A stretch of DNA of 64,000 bases from Siphonodentalium dalli (taxonomy: Eukaryota; Mollusca; Scaphopoda; Gadilida; Siphonodentaliidae), in NCBI GenBank assembly GCA_032622095.1, contig CP136064.1:189521794-189585793 (forward strand). Direction: 5' to 3'. Each line of letters opens with the position of its first letter. Positions within the stretch are counted from its first letter, which is position 1. Position numbers and translations under genes: made by a program. Under the pieces are notes generated by a model. That model saw only the letters and a program-made list of their open reading frames with translations. It was not told the DNA's origin and did no database searches. This document shows positions 25,311-36,867 of the stretch, in pieces.

Positions 25311-26399
25311 CTATTCATTGCTCAGCAAAAAAATTAACTCCTTCCCAAGTTGAGCTACAGTGTCATTGAAACTTTCATCGGCGCTGATAACTGATATATG
25401 TTTTGAAATTTATATTTTACTCGCTTTAACGACACGCCCATGTGGTTCTAAATAACTGCATTTATTTGATTACACGATGTGGATTAAACCTTTCACCTGA
25501 AGCGAAAAGACGTCTGGCTGCCACAAACCATTCACGGCTCACTTGTCATCTGTCATTTTAATTTGTTTTAACATTTTGGGCATGTTTATTGGGTGTCTGA
25601 GTGATAAAAATTTAATTTGTTTGCACGTTGACTATAGGCTATTCATTTTAGAAAAGATTTCAAAATTTCGCCATAAAAAACACATATTATCTATATGTTC
25701 TAGATAATATAAGCTATAGGATTACACATGCGAATAGAAAAAATTATCCAAATATCTCGATACTATAAAGATTCATGGTCAGATTTGAACAAAATTAATC
25801 AACTTTCCTGAGGTATTTTCAACTTAATGTTAACAGAAAAATGCTTGCAATCGCCATCAATTGTAAGGCAAATGCAACGTGAAAATGCGCAAAAAATCCA
25901 TTAGTTTTACGTTGATAACGAATACAAACGATCAAAATTGAGAACGCTCTTTATTAACAATTTCTATACGCTAAATGGGTTCTCCCATAAAACTATATAG
26001 TCCAAGAGATATTTGTCGACGTCTGCACCATCAGGACTCAACTTCGTCCCACTCATTTTTGTCCTTAAAGGCACGTGAGGCCTTAGTTGTCGAAAATATT
26101 CATATTTGTTCCAATCACCGTAAACAGAAAAACATTAAAACGCATACAGTTTCGTTCATATATACCATGACCATCGCGTAAACAGAATGTTATCATAAAT
26201 ATTTACTATATTTTACCTAAGCAAGAGCCTGATTGTGTTACAGAAGACAACATAATGCTGCTGGCTAATCACACACAAATGGCATAAACGCTCTTTATTC
26301 GTTCCATATCAGGAATTCACCCACAAAGAACGCTCTTTATGTTTACCATCATAATATAAACAAACACCAGAAAAGTAACTTTTTAGGCTTTTGTTTACA
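25311..26399. other. no gene seen
   Basis: AT-rich. The word ACGCTCTTTATT or a close variant appears at ~25944, 26288 and 26331. It also appears in the Helitron-like units (20574, 21446) and at 36356. No coding frame resembles a known protein. Confidence 0.35.
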
Positions 26400-29300
26400 T
26401 AACAATGGTCAAAAATATGACAATAACATACTGTTTATGCAATATTTATTATTTATATACGGACAAAGTCTGTCTACATTTTGTTGTTCTTTCTGTTTGT
26501 GGCGGTTTTTGACGGGTGGAAATATTTTCACAGGATACCCACCGCCAAGGCCAACCGTACCTTTAATGTCTCCTCTAATTTGTTGTCCGTTGTTAACAAG
26601 AAAAAAATGGCCGGATACTCCAGACAAGATGGCGTCCATAATGGCGGCCACTTTGTCTGATATGCACCAGTTCTCTTTGATAGCCATAGTAGTAAAGATA
26701 GAATAGCGGTCTTGTTTTCCGCTCGATTCATTATGCAAATATACAACCCTTACAAATTAGCCAGAAATCTGACACCAAAATCAAATATGGCGGCCAAGAT
26801 GGCCACCGAAATGTGAACATTTCCTAATGTTTCTGACATTTCACCACATATCGTTTGTTTCTGTGGGAAAACATGGACATATTGGCATGCTTTATACAGT
26901 TATCGTATAGAATAGTCATTTGCGCACACAACTTGACATTAATACACATTCCTTGCTGGATTTGTTTGTCCAATATCACATTTTTTCCAAATGCCGGTAT
27001 AATCCGGTCAAAGGCGAATCGACGCTAATAATGCAATGCCTGTTTCGAATCAATGTGTGTTATTGTTATCATAACTCCACCCATGCATATATATGTGTAG
27101 GAGATACCCGGGTTAGGATTCCTCTTAAATCTTAAACCTGAGTTGAGGAATATTCACCCAAATTCAAGATGGCGGCCAAAATGGACCACAAATTGAAAAA
27201 TCGCCGAAAATCGCTGATTTTAACACAAGTGAGCGTTATTGTCACAGCTCCACACATGCCTACTGTTGTGAGTTGGAACACCGAGGCGAAGTACTGTTCT
27301 TCTATCACATCATCCAAATAAAAGTCCACAAATCCAAAATGGCGCCCACAATGGCGGAACGATTTTGAAAAAATCACTTTATTGGGCGTTATTGTCATGA
27401 CAACTCCACCCATGCTAACAATTGAGTTGGAAACACTGAGGTGAAGTAATTACCTTACATCCCATGCAAGAAATGGTTTTCCAAAATCGAAGATGGCGGC
27501 CAAAATGGCAACTGAAATTTTAAAACATGCCTTCATTGAAGTTCATTCCCTTATTTTCTTGTGATAGGCGTTATTCTACCAAAACTTACATATGGATATG
27601 GAGCATTAATACGAAGTATTCATTTGAGTTGGGCAATTGATACTCACAGACAAGATAGCAGCCAGAAATTGAAAGAAGTCGATATTTTCTCATACTAATT
27701 TCATCTTTTTGTCATAATGTCGGTATGTAAACGAAACGGTACATATGTCATCTATTAGTTCCAACTTAAAACGTCTCAAAACGCATAACATAGCTCGTAG
27801 CCTTCTGGAAGGACGAAAACCCACAATAATCGCAATGTGGCATTTCGAAGTCCATTCTCCACTAAGCGCCGCTAATGGCCGAAACCGTATAGGTGCGCCG
27901 AAAAGTCATATCATAATTACCTGAGAACAGATTATGGTTTGCCACGTCCAGAATTATCTGGACCAGCTTCCATTTCTTTGTCTGGTGAATCTAGATACCG
28001 ACAATATATTCCCCACTTCCTGGGAGAATTGTCCCTCAAATCAGAATGTTTCATTCAATACATGTTTCCGGTTTCTAGCTCACAATTTTAAATATCTGCT
28101 AAATATGGGATTTGTGCATCTCCTTGCACTAGAAACTTACAGAAGGTCATCTCTATGTACGTCTTCATCATACCACATGGGGCTAACCACATATACACCT
28201 GGCGATCTTTCCAGTTAGCTAGCCACTTCTCAATAGATGGTTCGTCAAACCACAATCTTAGCGAACGCATTGACATACGTGGACAACTTCGGCAGTGTTT
28301 CGAAGGATGCTAGCTGTCTCATTCCCTTGGATCGATGCCTATCTTCTGAGGAGAAGACCATAACGTACCGACTACCCACACTTCTTGACCATGAGCATGA
28401 GCAATCCTTGCGATCATCCGCAGTCGCCTCATCGAGGAGCCCCCAACAGAGAACAATATAATGTGCCATTATAGTGGAAATTAAATGGGGCCATGGTATA
28501 CACAACCCATACACCAGGTACCGTATAATTTCAGATATAGAATGGCATGTGTGTCGGTGTTTTTGGTGTGGTAAGATTGTATTTCCAAATCCGTTTCGAA
28601 GACGTTCGGAATCAACTGGACAAAGGCATATACTTGTGTCTGGATAATACTACATGTATGTTAGCCTTCCATAACAGTTGAATATGCTAAAGGGTAATGT
28701 CTTTGATATAGTGTGGTGGCATGTCATTCAAGGAATGAAGTTATAGATGTATTATAATTTATATGCACAATGTGTTTGTATTGATTGGTCGCCGAGTCGC
28801 TATGTGGCCACGAAAAAGACAGTGTGTATGGTAGATAAGAGTTATCACCCTCGCGCATGGTTAGTGTCAGTACTTGGGCGATATGATTCAAGAAAATGGC
28901 GAGAACTGTGGTGCAATTATTTCACTGCGTGTATTTCAAGAATATATAGTATTGACGGAAATGGATTCGAACATTGGGAAAATCCTTCAAAAGTCGAACG
29001 TGACCTTTATGATCATACATGATAACTGTAGAATAGGCCATAGTAGCTAGGTCTCATGTAGGCACATGGTCGGAATGCTGATGTTGCCAACAAATCACTT
29101 GGTGTACCAAATGTATGTTGAACTGATTGCAAGATCTCATCAATGCAACATTCATCCAGCTGTTATTCGCTAAACATGTCACCATTGTGTTGATGGCATT
29201 CATACTTTCTTGAATCACATCGACCACCACCCAGTGCGAGTATGACATCACCAAACTGTCAAAGGCATCGTATCTAAGACTGCACCCAAGTATGTGTGGG

Positions 29301-31020
29301 TTATATAATAGTATTCAATGGTACACGCCTGAACCAGTTGATTAAGAATGACTTCCAAATGAGTGGGAAAAATACAAGGAAAGCAAAGCAACGCATGAGA
29401 TCCTGTCTGAATCTAAAACATAACCGATGAAGGGGCGATGCAGTCATGGTCCCATTTCATTTCCACTATCATGATTCATGACACATGCTTACAAACTAGT
29501 ACCACATGTATTGTTATTATATTCTTGGAGCTGTTCGGTGAGATGATTGCTGGACGCCACCAAGATTGTTCTTAGGATCATGGGCAAGGAGTGTGTGTAC
29601 ATTAGGCTATGCATTGTGGTCTTCTACAGCCTGAGCAGAGATGCATCCATCAATGGTTAGACTTTCAACATTCAACGCCCTTTACATAATTTGTCCAGGT
29701 ACGTCAGTGCGTTCGATGAGTATGTGAAATGATGAACCATATATTGAGAAGTGGCTGGCTGGGAAGATCACCTGGTGTACATGTTGTTATCCCCATCAGG
29801 TCACCAAAGCTGAGAAATACGTAGAGAGGTCCTTCTGATGGATAGATTACGCATCGACTGCATACCTTTCTAGTTTATCTATCGCAAGATGACACTCAAC
29901 TCCCATATGTAGCAGCTGATTTATATCATATGCTACCATGACTGAGGCTCGTCAAGAACAAAGACAAGAATTCCCACATTTCGAGGAAAAATCATGAGCT
30001 GGAGGCAAGTAGTTTAGAAGACTTTGTTGGTGTGAGGGAGATAGATCAATCAGAAGATGAGACGCAAAGCTGGTAATCCCGAATGTGGTAAATCAGATTC
30101 AGCTCGTGTACTGTTGTTTTGAATAGTGCAAGTCATAATATGACCATTCGGCGCATCTATAGTTACAGACATTATCGGTGCTTACTGGAGAATGGATTTG
30201 AAATGTCGCATCCCGATTATTCATTGTGGGTTTTCATCCTCCCAAGATGCTACTAGCTGCACTGTGACTGAATATGTTTTAAATTGGAAACGATAGATCA
30301 TTTATGCACCGATTCGTCCATACATATTGATATTATGACAACAGTGGATAAAGTGACAACTATAATGTGACAATATTGATGACTTTTCAATTTCTGGCCA
30401 CCATCTTGGCTGTGAGTATCAATTGCCCAACTCAAACGAATACTTCGTATCAATGTTCCCTATACACATGTAATTGTGGGTAGAATTCGCGTAAAAATAA
30501 CGCCCATCGTAAGAAAGTATAGGAATGCAGAAGTGTTTTAAAATTTTGGTCGCCATTTTGGCCACCATCTTCGATTTGGGAAACCATTTCTTGCACCATC
30601 TTGGCTGCCATATTGTATTTTGGTGTCGGATTGTTTTGCTGATATGTAAGGGTTGTATATTAGCATAACGAATCAAGCGGAAACAAGACCCCGTGTCATA
30701 CTATCTTTTCTATAACCGCGATAAAAGAGACCTAGTGCATATAAAACAAAATGGCCGCCATCTTGTCTGGAGTATCTGCAGCCACTTTTTTCATGTTAAC
30801 AACCTGGGGGTGCAGAGGTCGACCAATATCTCCTGGACTAAAAGATTGGAATGGCCTATATTTACAGTGGGGAATCACATGGTTTCGAGTTGATGTGTAT
30901 CACGCATTCAAAATGGCCAAGGTGGTCGCAAACGAGACCAGAAACGAGGGAAAATGTAATAAACTAGGAAAATGATATATTACATATTATTTGGCAGCTA
31001 CGAGCATATGTTATACTATT
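26400..31020. mobile_element. ~4.6-kb imperfect palindrome
   Basis: The left arm (26400-~28900) matches the reverse complement of the right arm (~29050-31020) in at least eight separate places in mirrored order. Pairs include GACAAGATGGCG with CGCCATCTTGTC (26630/30755), TTTGAGTTGGGCAATTGATA with its complement (27622/30415), TATTGAGAAGTGGCT (28220 complement/29740), GTCAATGCGTTCG (28265 complement/29698) and CCAGTTGATT (28610 complement/29335). The left arm has ~700 bp of extra tandem AAGATGGCGGCC modules. Both arms keep mutually similar coding-like stretches (EKWLA) that are broken by stops and frameshifts, and I cannot name that protein. Confidence 0.75.
26790..27680 (+). repeat. tandem ~170-bp modules with AAGATGGCGGCC
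   Basis: Units near 26795, 27165, 27335, 27485 and 27650 each carry ATGGCGGCCAAAATGG, GCGTTATTGTCATGACA, CTCCACCCATGC and GAGTTGGAAACAC in order. They lie in the left arm of the 4.6-kb palindrome and are largely absent from the right arm. Confidence 0.75.
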
Positions 31021-31429
31021 TTTAAAACAAGCTGATAATTCATTTGTGTCCATGAAAACTCAGTTGTTTGCTCTAACACTCTGATCATGAACCTCCGACT
31101 GACAACTTTGGTCAGAATGTTATAGAAAGTTAGTGTATTTCTGAACAAATAAGGTATACATGTTTAATGCGTGGTACTCACCAACCTCAAAACCACTTGA
31201 TTTCCCACCATGAGATTATTCATATGGAGTGTTCTTAAAAGGAAAATTTAGCAGACCCCATATATATACGACATGTCTTCAGACATGACTTTAGGGTGGT
31301 GGGGTCTCTTGTTCCAAATACCTGAGGGTAATACGGCAAGTTCATAATGACTCCTATTTATTGGAGGGAAATGTTCAGTCAATACTGAAGCAGTTGTTTG
31401 TTGAACTTATTATGTGAAATTTAGTGAAA

Positions 31430-31645
31430 GGAAGGAATAGCCAGGAGCTCTTTGTCAAAGCAAGACGATCATTGGTAATTTTGCTAACCTGACAAAAATT
31501 CAAAACGTGTTAAAACGTCGATATAGTGTGGTCGTCGGGAGGTTGAACATATAAAAAAAATTGTTATAAAGCTGGTTTTGATATCATTTTGTGTGGAAAA
31601 GTATCGGGAATACCATATCCAAAATCCGCCTTGGGGAAAATTCAG
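31430..31645. repeat. inverted repeat, left copy (partner 36530-36760)
   Basis: AAAAATTGTTATAAAGC, TCATTTTGTG, AAAATCCGC and TTGGGGAAA occur in order here, and in reverse complement at 36530-36760. The pair encloses the decayed gene at 31938-35640, so it may be a terminal repeat of the element that carried it. Confidence 0.6.
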
Positions 31646-32358
31646 GATTCAAGATGGCAGCCAAAAATTTAAAATATTCCCAAAACAGCATTAGTCCTTT
31701 GTCAGGCAGAGATAATGAGATTGATTTCGGTAGAAATGTCATCATGTATGACAGAAGATTCTACAGGAGTCACATTGACCAAATATCGGTCACAGGGAGC
31801 CAGAAAGATGGCCACAAAGATGACCACCAAAGTGACAATTATTTATTTTTTATTTTGTTGATAGAAATCGGCCAGTAATGACCAGAATATGGAAATGAGT
31901 CATAATTTCGGCACTTGTGTGTCAGATATCAATATACTCAAACCTCATCCTCGTCATCTCCTACCAGTATTTCTTTTGAATTAATGCAGCCCTCTCTACA
32001 AGCGATAACACATTTGCGACCATGTGCACACATATGATATCACATGCACTGTACCGACTTGAGCAATACATATTGGGCTTCATTCTGGTCCATCATAACT
32101 GGAGCAAGTTCCGCGACACGAAGTTCCCAACCCCACCTCTTATGATTCAATAAGTCGTTATTCAGTGTTCTCAGATTCATGACCGGCAGATTAACTCTGA
32201 GACTGATAGTATGCCGCTCTTTCTGTTGGTATGAGTTTTTGGGCTCCAACGCAGTCTTGCTAGAAGATACCATGTCCATAAACTTCGCATGGCGAAGTGT
32301 ATTTAGTTAGTCTTCTTTCTTACCACCACTTTCTTACCACCACACATAAGGTATGTCG

Positions 32359-32366
32359 GCCTCACC
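32359..32366. repeat. 8-bp target-site duplication GCCTCACC, left copy
   Basis: Identical to 33641-33648. The two copies bracket the palindromic element exactly. Confidence 0.85.
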
Positions 32367-32388
32367 GGTTACGTAGCGTTTTTCCGAA

Positions 32389-32612
32389 GACCCATAACTC
32401 CGAAGGTCCGATTCTCCGAAGGTCAGATTCTCCGACGCCCCGATTCTCCGAAAGCCCATAACTCCGAAGTCCCGATTCTCCGAAATCCCATAACTCCGAA
32501 GACCCATAACTCCGAAAGCCCATAACTCCGAAGGCCTATAACTCCGAACGCCCATAACTCCGAAGGTCTATAACTCCGAAGGGCCGATTCTCCGAAGGTC
32601 CGATTCTCCGAA
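32389..32612 (+). repeat. 16-bp minisatellite, 14 units, left arm
   Basis: Every unit is exactly 16 bp and ends in CTCCGAA (one unit CTCCGAC). Two variants alternate: a GGTCCGATTCTCCGAA type and a GCCCATAACTCCGAA type. Because 3 x 16 = 48 is divisible by three, a spurious 16-residue peptide repeat runs through it. Confidence 0.95.
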
Positions 32613-32648
32613 GATAATGTTTTATCGCTTATTAAATAGTGTACAGTC

Positions 32649-32924
32649 CAGTGGCGGGGTCAATGGGGCCCTAGGGAAGACCGCCCCCAAAAAACATGTC
32701 AAATGTCATGTAAACGTCAGGAAATCCCTCCTAGGCATTCAAATATTCACAGTGTTCCTGCCCAGGGGAGCCCCCGGACCAACGATTGGGGGCGACCCCT
32801 CCCATGTATGCGCTCCCCAAATCAGGCCTTCGTGATATGCTTTCGGCATATCGTATGCATGATATATCCCCCACATATGCTAATTAATGTGCACCCCTAA
32901 ATGGGAACCCTGGCACCGCCACTG
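32649..32924. repeat. hAT-like MITE copy in the left arm
   Basis: Ends CAGTGGCGG and CCGCCACTG. Its interior (ACATGTCAAATGTCATGTAA) matches the reverse complement of the copy at 33076-33267. The octamer before it (GTACAGTC) is the complement of the octamer after the partner copy, so both were duplicated together with their flanks. Confidence 0.65.
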
Positions 32925-33075
32925 GTGTGCACCGGGTATATTATAACGAAACGCTGCAAGAATGTCAGAGTAGCCTAACATGCACAGGGGCGACAAGTTC
33001 TTCCCCGTTCACCCCTGTACATTTTACTCTGGCATCTCATGGGCCAACGTAACGTTATAGTATCTGGTGTATAGT

Positions 33076-33267
33076 CAGTGGCGGGCCAGGATTCCCATTT
33101 AGGTGGGGGCAGTAGGAAAAGTTTGAATATTTTGATGCCCCATGAACGATTTCCGGGCGTTTACATGACATTGGACATGTTTTGGTAGGGGCCCATATTG
33201 TCTGAAATAGCAAGTAGAGGTTTAATGGGGGCAGTGGGAATTTTGGGACCCCTTGGTTTCGCCACTG
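33076..33267. repeat. hAT-like MITE copy in the right arm, inverted
   Basis: Ends CAGTGGCGGG and CGCCACTG. About 84 bp shorter than its inverted partner at 32649-32924. Confidence 0.65.
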
Positions 33268-33314
33268 GACTGTACACTATTTAGTAAACGATAATACCCC
33301 GATAAAACACAATC

Positions 33315-33634
33315 TTCGGAGAATCGGACCTTCGGAGAATCGGACCTTCGGAGTTATGGGCCGTCGGAGAATCGGGCCTTCGGAGTTATAGGTCTTCGGA
33401 GAATCGGCCCTTCGGAGTTATAGGTCTTCGGAGTTATAGGTCTTCGGAGAATCGGTCCTTCGGAGTTATGGGCTTTCGGAGAATCGGATCTTCGGAGTTA
33501 TGGGCCGTCGGAGAATCGGGTCTTCGGAGTTGTGGGCCGTCGGAGAATCGGGTCTTCGGAGTTGTGGGCCGTCGGAGAATCGGGTCTTCGGAGTTGTGGG
33601 CCTTCGTAGTAATAGGTCTTCGGAAAACCGGTCT
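33315..33634 (-). repeat. 16-bp minisatellite, 20 units, right arm
   Basis: Nineteen exact 16-bp units beginning TTCGGAG or GTCGGAG and one worn unit, in the opposite orientation to the left array. The order of the two variants is not a mirror of the left arm, so the arrays have expanded or converted independently since the palindrome formed. Confidence 0.95.
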
Positions 33635-33640
33635 GACACC

Positions 33641-33648
33641 GCCTCACC
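33641..33648. repeat. 8-bp target-site duplication GCCTCACC, right copy
   Basis: Matches 32359-32366 at every position. Confidence 0.85.
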
Positions 33649-35640
33649 AATGGTTTCTGATTTGCACTAGACTCCTGCATGAGTAATATTTTGCGAACTT
33701 CAGCAGACTTGTTTATCTTTCTGAGCATACTCGTGTTCCCATGTCCGAATAATGCAGAAGTGGTATCACAGCATCCCCATACATGTGCAAACAGGATATG
33801 GGAAGTTGTGAACTGTCCAGCCTTGCGCACAGAGTCGCCGAATCGCTATATGGCAGCACCACCTTTATCAGATTTCCGAGCATCAGATTGTTGGCCATGT
33901 TCGATTCAAAAGAAGAATCAGATCTATTATTCCGCGATAACCATGATATTTCCTCCACGCGATTTAAACTCGAGGGCACGAGAAACTATAAGAGTATCAA
34001 CGTCACCACTCTAGTAAACTGCGTACCCATTATTTGAAAAGAGGCGCCCCTCAATTTGACGAACTGACTTTTGTTTCTCTTAGTTGGGAGGAAATTTTGC
34101 TGGTTATTGTGGCTCACTGTGTTTTTCAGTGACCCAAACGTCGGCACGTTTTGCAGATCGCCGGCTGTGCTCGTGATCTTTAATAGACGAGCTATGACCG
34201 AACCATCGAACACGATGCAACTCGAGCCATACTTTCTGTCTGTATCTGTAGTTGTTACGTCCTAGTGACCAAAGCTGGCTTTTACAGGACTTTGTTCGGA
34301 CATACTTCAGATAATGCATGGCCACTTCCTTGTATGTTGAGTTTTTTATCCACTTCACTTTATGGAGAAGAGCTTCGCTACCAAGAATGGTCTCAATTCC
34401 CTTATGTGAATATTCGCCTTCTATAGAACGAAATCAACCAAGAGCCTTTGCCAATTCGTGTTTTCGCCAACATTAACGTGGACATCAGCCTGTTTTACTT
34501 GTGATGCTGCTGCGTCATCTTGTTCCCATATCGATTCATTGTCCACAGAACTGACATCCTTCTCGACTGGAAAAACTTCAGCTATCAACTCACTGAAAAG
34601 CACATAATCAACTAGGTAGAGATCAAGTAAGACCCTTGACACTGTCTTTCAATATATCATGGGTCACTGTACCAACCCCTTCATCGTCGAGGCGATACTC
34701 CACATGAAGCTCACTACAGTATGAAATCCTCCGAACCAACACACTATGTTCATCGACTTAGAGGTTATTGTGTTTACCGCCTTGAACCACAAAATCTGGT
34801 CGAAAGGGATACATTGGGTTTCGGTGTTCAATCTACGTACGTGTTCCTCAACATACATGAGTGTAGAGTAAATGATGGGACGGAACAGAACATCTGATTT
34901 CTCAGCGGTCAGTGTCGTCCAGCGAGCAAGCACTTTGTATGAAACCTGACCAGTTCGAGCTTGGTGTTTCACTCTTACTGAACAAACATGCTGAGGGCCA
35001 CATGCGATCCGTGCTGTGATCAGATGGGAGGGTGTAGGGTGTGGCCAAACGAAGAAGAATTTTCAGTTTGATATTGGAAATTCCTTTGCCAATAACATCC
35101 ACATATTTAGGGATGGACACTCCTTTATCAATCACGAGCTCATCAACCCTCAATCGCTTTTATCTCATGATCACACATCATGGTCAGTGGCGGTGGATTC
35201 ATGTGTGTAGAAATTGCAATCATCCCCATTCCATGGAAGGCCCCCCTGCCATCCAAAGTTGCCATGTTGTGGTCGACATTATCGGTCACCCACTGAGTCA
35301 AGGCACTGGGTGATTTGACTGGGCGTTTCGGTTTAACTGACGGCTTGCTTGTATCTCTCAACTTCTTCGTTGGCAACAGAGAATCCCAACCGAGATTACT
35401 CGTTCACTAGTCATTTGGAAACAAAAACAAACACATGGTTCATTTCTATGCCAAGTCCGAACAGTGATGGTGTTATAACCAAACGTGGACACGCCCCCTG
35501 CACAATGGAATGGTCGATGCTATTCTGCTTGACGTCGGGCGGAATTAAAATCTTGAGTAAGCTTTATTTCCAAAGTAATGGACCACATTTGGACCAAACA
35601 AATGCCTGTGTTTCGGCACTACAGAGACTGCGAAACGACT

Positions 35641-36529
35641 GCATTTAACGAAATAAAACAGTTTAAATATGGATTTAAAAAAAAAGACTAGTTATAAAGT
35701 ACATACACTTAGTTGTTAATACATATATATCATATAATCATACTGTATCTTGAATAAGAAGGAACATATAATTACGAACACAGCAGAATATACATTCAGG
35801 TTCGATCACTCGAATTCGGTAAATGATGACGTTAATCGCCGATGCGTGTGGGCTACATTTTATGAATATAATTACGAAATGAACATGTTGAAATTGACAT
35901 GCTTCAAATTCGCCATCAATCGAAGTGGTCCCTAGCGTTTCTATCAATAACGATTATGGTCTGTTCGTTTACATAACTGTATTGGACAGAGTGTAATTTG
36001 GTCTGTTCATTTACGGAACTATGGCGTGTAATCCATGATCATTAATCTGGATTCTCCCATGACAAAAACTCTGCGTATGTTGTCACCGTTAGGTTTCAAC
36101 AGGAAATGCGTGACCGACTCATAAAAAACAACTTTTACTATTTTCACAATTAGATATATAACATCGAAAAGATAAATGAGAAACAACCGCGAACAATGTG
36201 AACTATTGCTTACACAACTTAAGTGACATGCATTATGGCATGCACTTTATTACTTGAGCGCACACATGGCTTACGTGCATAATGGCGTTGTCCTCCAACA
36301 CTCGTAGAACGCGCTTTTTATTGTGGAACGCACACATGCATTGGAGTTCTACATACACGCTCTTTATTAGTGGAAGGCACGGATGGCCTATACTGTATAG
36401 TGGGTCGTACTATCGTATACTCATATGACAATTATCCACACAAACAAACCACGGATGCGTGGTTTGCGAACTCACACAATTAAACTGTCTGCATGTATCT
36501 GCAATCGGAAATTTTGGGTCACAATGATG
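35641..36529. other. no gene seen
   Basis: Lies between the decayed gene and the right inverted repeat. It contains a CACGCTCTTTATT phrase near 36356. Overlapping frames at 35738-35947 resemble nothing. Confidence 0.35.
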
Positions 36530-36760
36530 AAACGCCCTGCATGTATTCAAATGTCTGTAAACAAATTTCCCCAAAGCGGATTTTAGATATATTGTTGTCG
36601 AAATATTCCCGGTCAAAATGACACAAAAACTGGCTTTATAACAATTTTTTCTATGTTCACTCTTCAAAATCACTACAACGACTACTAATAACTGATCATC
36701 AGAACGTCCTATTCTGTGGCAGGATAGAATGATTTCTTGACATCGAAAATTAACCAATAT
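36530..36760. repeat. inverted repeat, right copy (partner 31430-31645)
   Basis: The reverse complement reads AAAAATTGTTATAAAGCC, GTGTCATTTTG, AAAATCCGC and TTTGGGGAAA in the same order as the left copy. The minus-strand frame at 36410-36802 falls within it and has no recognisable relatives. Confidence 0.6.
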
Positions 36761-36867
36761 TAGTTTTATGGTGTCAAATCGGACCTCATAAAACCCGGTC
36801 ATCTCTTATACAGAGCGGCCATTCTTGAGTCGCACATAAGTGGTTACCCATACGCTGTCATCCCTTT

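Larger units (their letters stand above)
32367..33640. mobile_element. 1,274-bp foldback transposon with minisatellite arms
   Basis: The whole element is one imperfect palindrome centred near 33005. From outside inward each arm has a short end (GGTTACG / CGGTCTGACACC), an array of 16-bp repeats, a TAGTGTACAGTC spacer, a hAT-like MITE (CAGTGGCGG...CGCCACTG) and a CACAGGGGCGA stretch next to the loop. A perfect 8-bp duplication flanks it. Deleting the element and one duplication fuses the surrounding pseudogene in frame (KPLVRPTYLMCGGKK). Superfamily is not certain: 8-bp duplications occur in hAT and P elements, and arms made of tandem repeats recall Drosophila FB and Galileo. It encodes no protein of its own. 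Confidence 0.85.
31938..35640 (-). pseudogene. decayed copy of a dispersed invertebrate gene family, split by a transposon
   Basis: Read from 35640 down to 31938, successive frames (broken by stops and frameshifts) match in order a multicopy family of large proteins that I recognise from mollusc and cnidarian genomes but cannot name functionally. Landmarks are DNVDHNMATLDG and FHGMGMIA (35200-35300), a W-S-G motif (34950), WFGGFHT (34715), RWFGHSS..KDHEHSRRS (34180-34215), CCDTTSALFGHGN (33770), and a C-terminal segment with RWGWEL and PVMM (32090-32150). A cysteine-rich tail of CXC type follows (31990-32060). In intact relatives the middle part looks like a PIN/XPG-type nuclease fold. That is from memory and is not demonstrable in this copy. 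A 1,274-bp palindromic element interrupts it at 32367-33640. Confidence 0.65.

Noticed and set aside
28747-29022. 91-codon plus-strand frame at the centre of the 4.6-kb palindrome as a gene
   Set aside because: It lies at the junction of decayed inverted arms. The mirror copy has stops and I recognise no domain, so I treat it as part of the palindrome.
32389-33634. CRISPR array
   Set aside because: The repeats are contiguous 16-mers with no spacers, in animal DNA.
33468-33830. Repetitive peptide frames over the 16-bp arrays
   Set aside because: 16 bp times three equals 48 bp, so all frames stay open by arithmetic. Non-coding minisatellite. Only the 33650-33830 part is pseudogene sequence.
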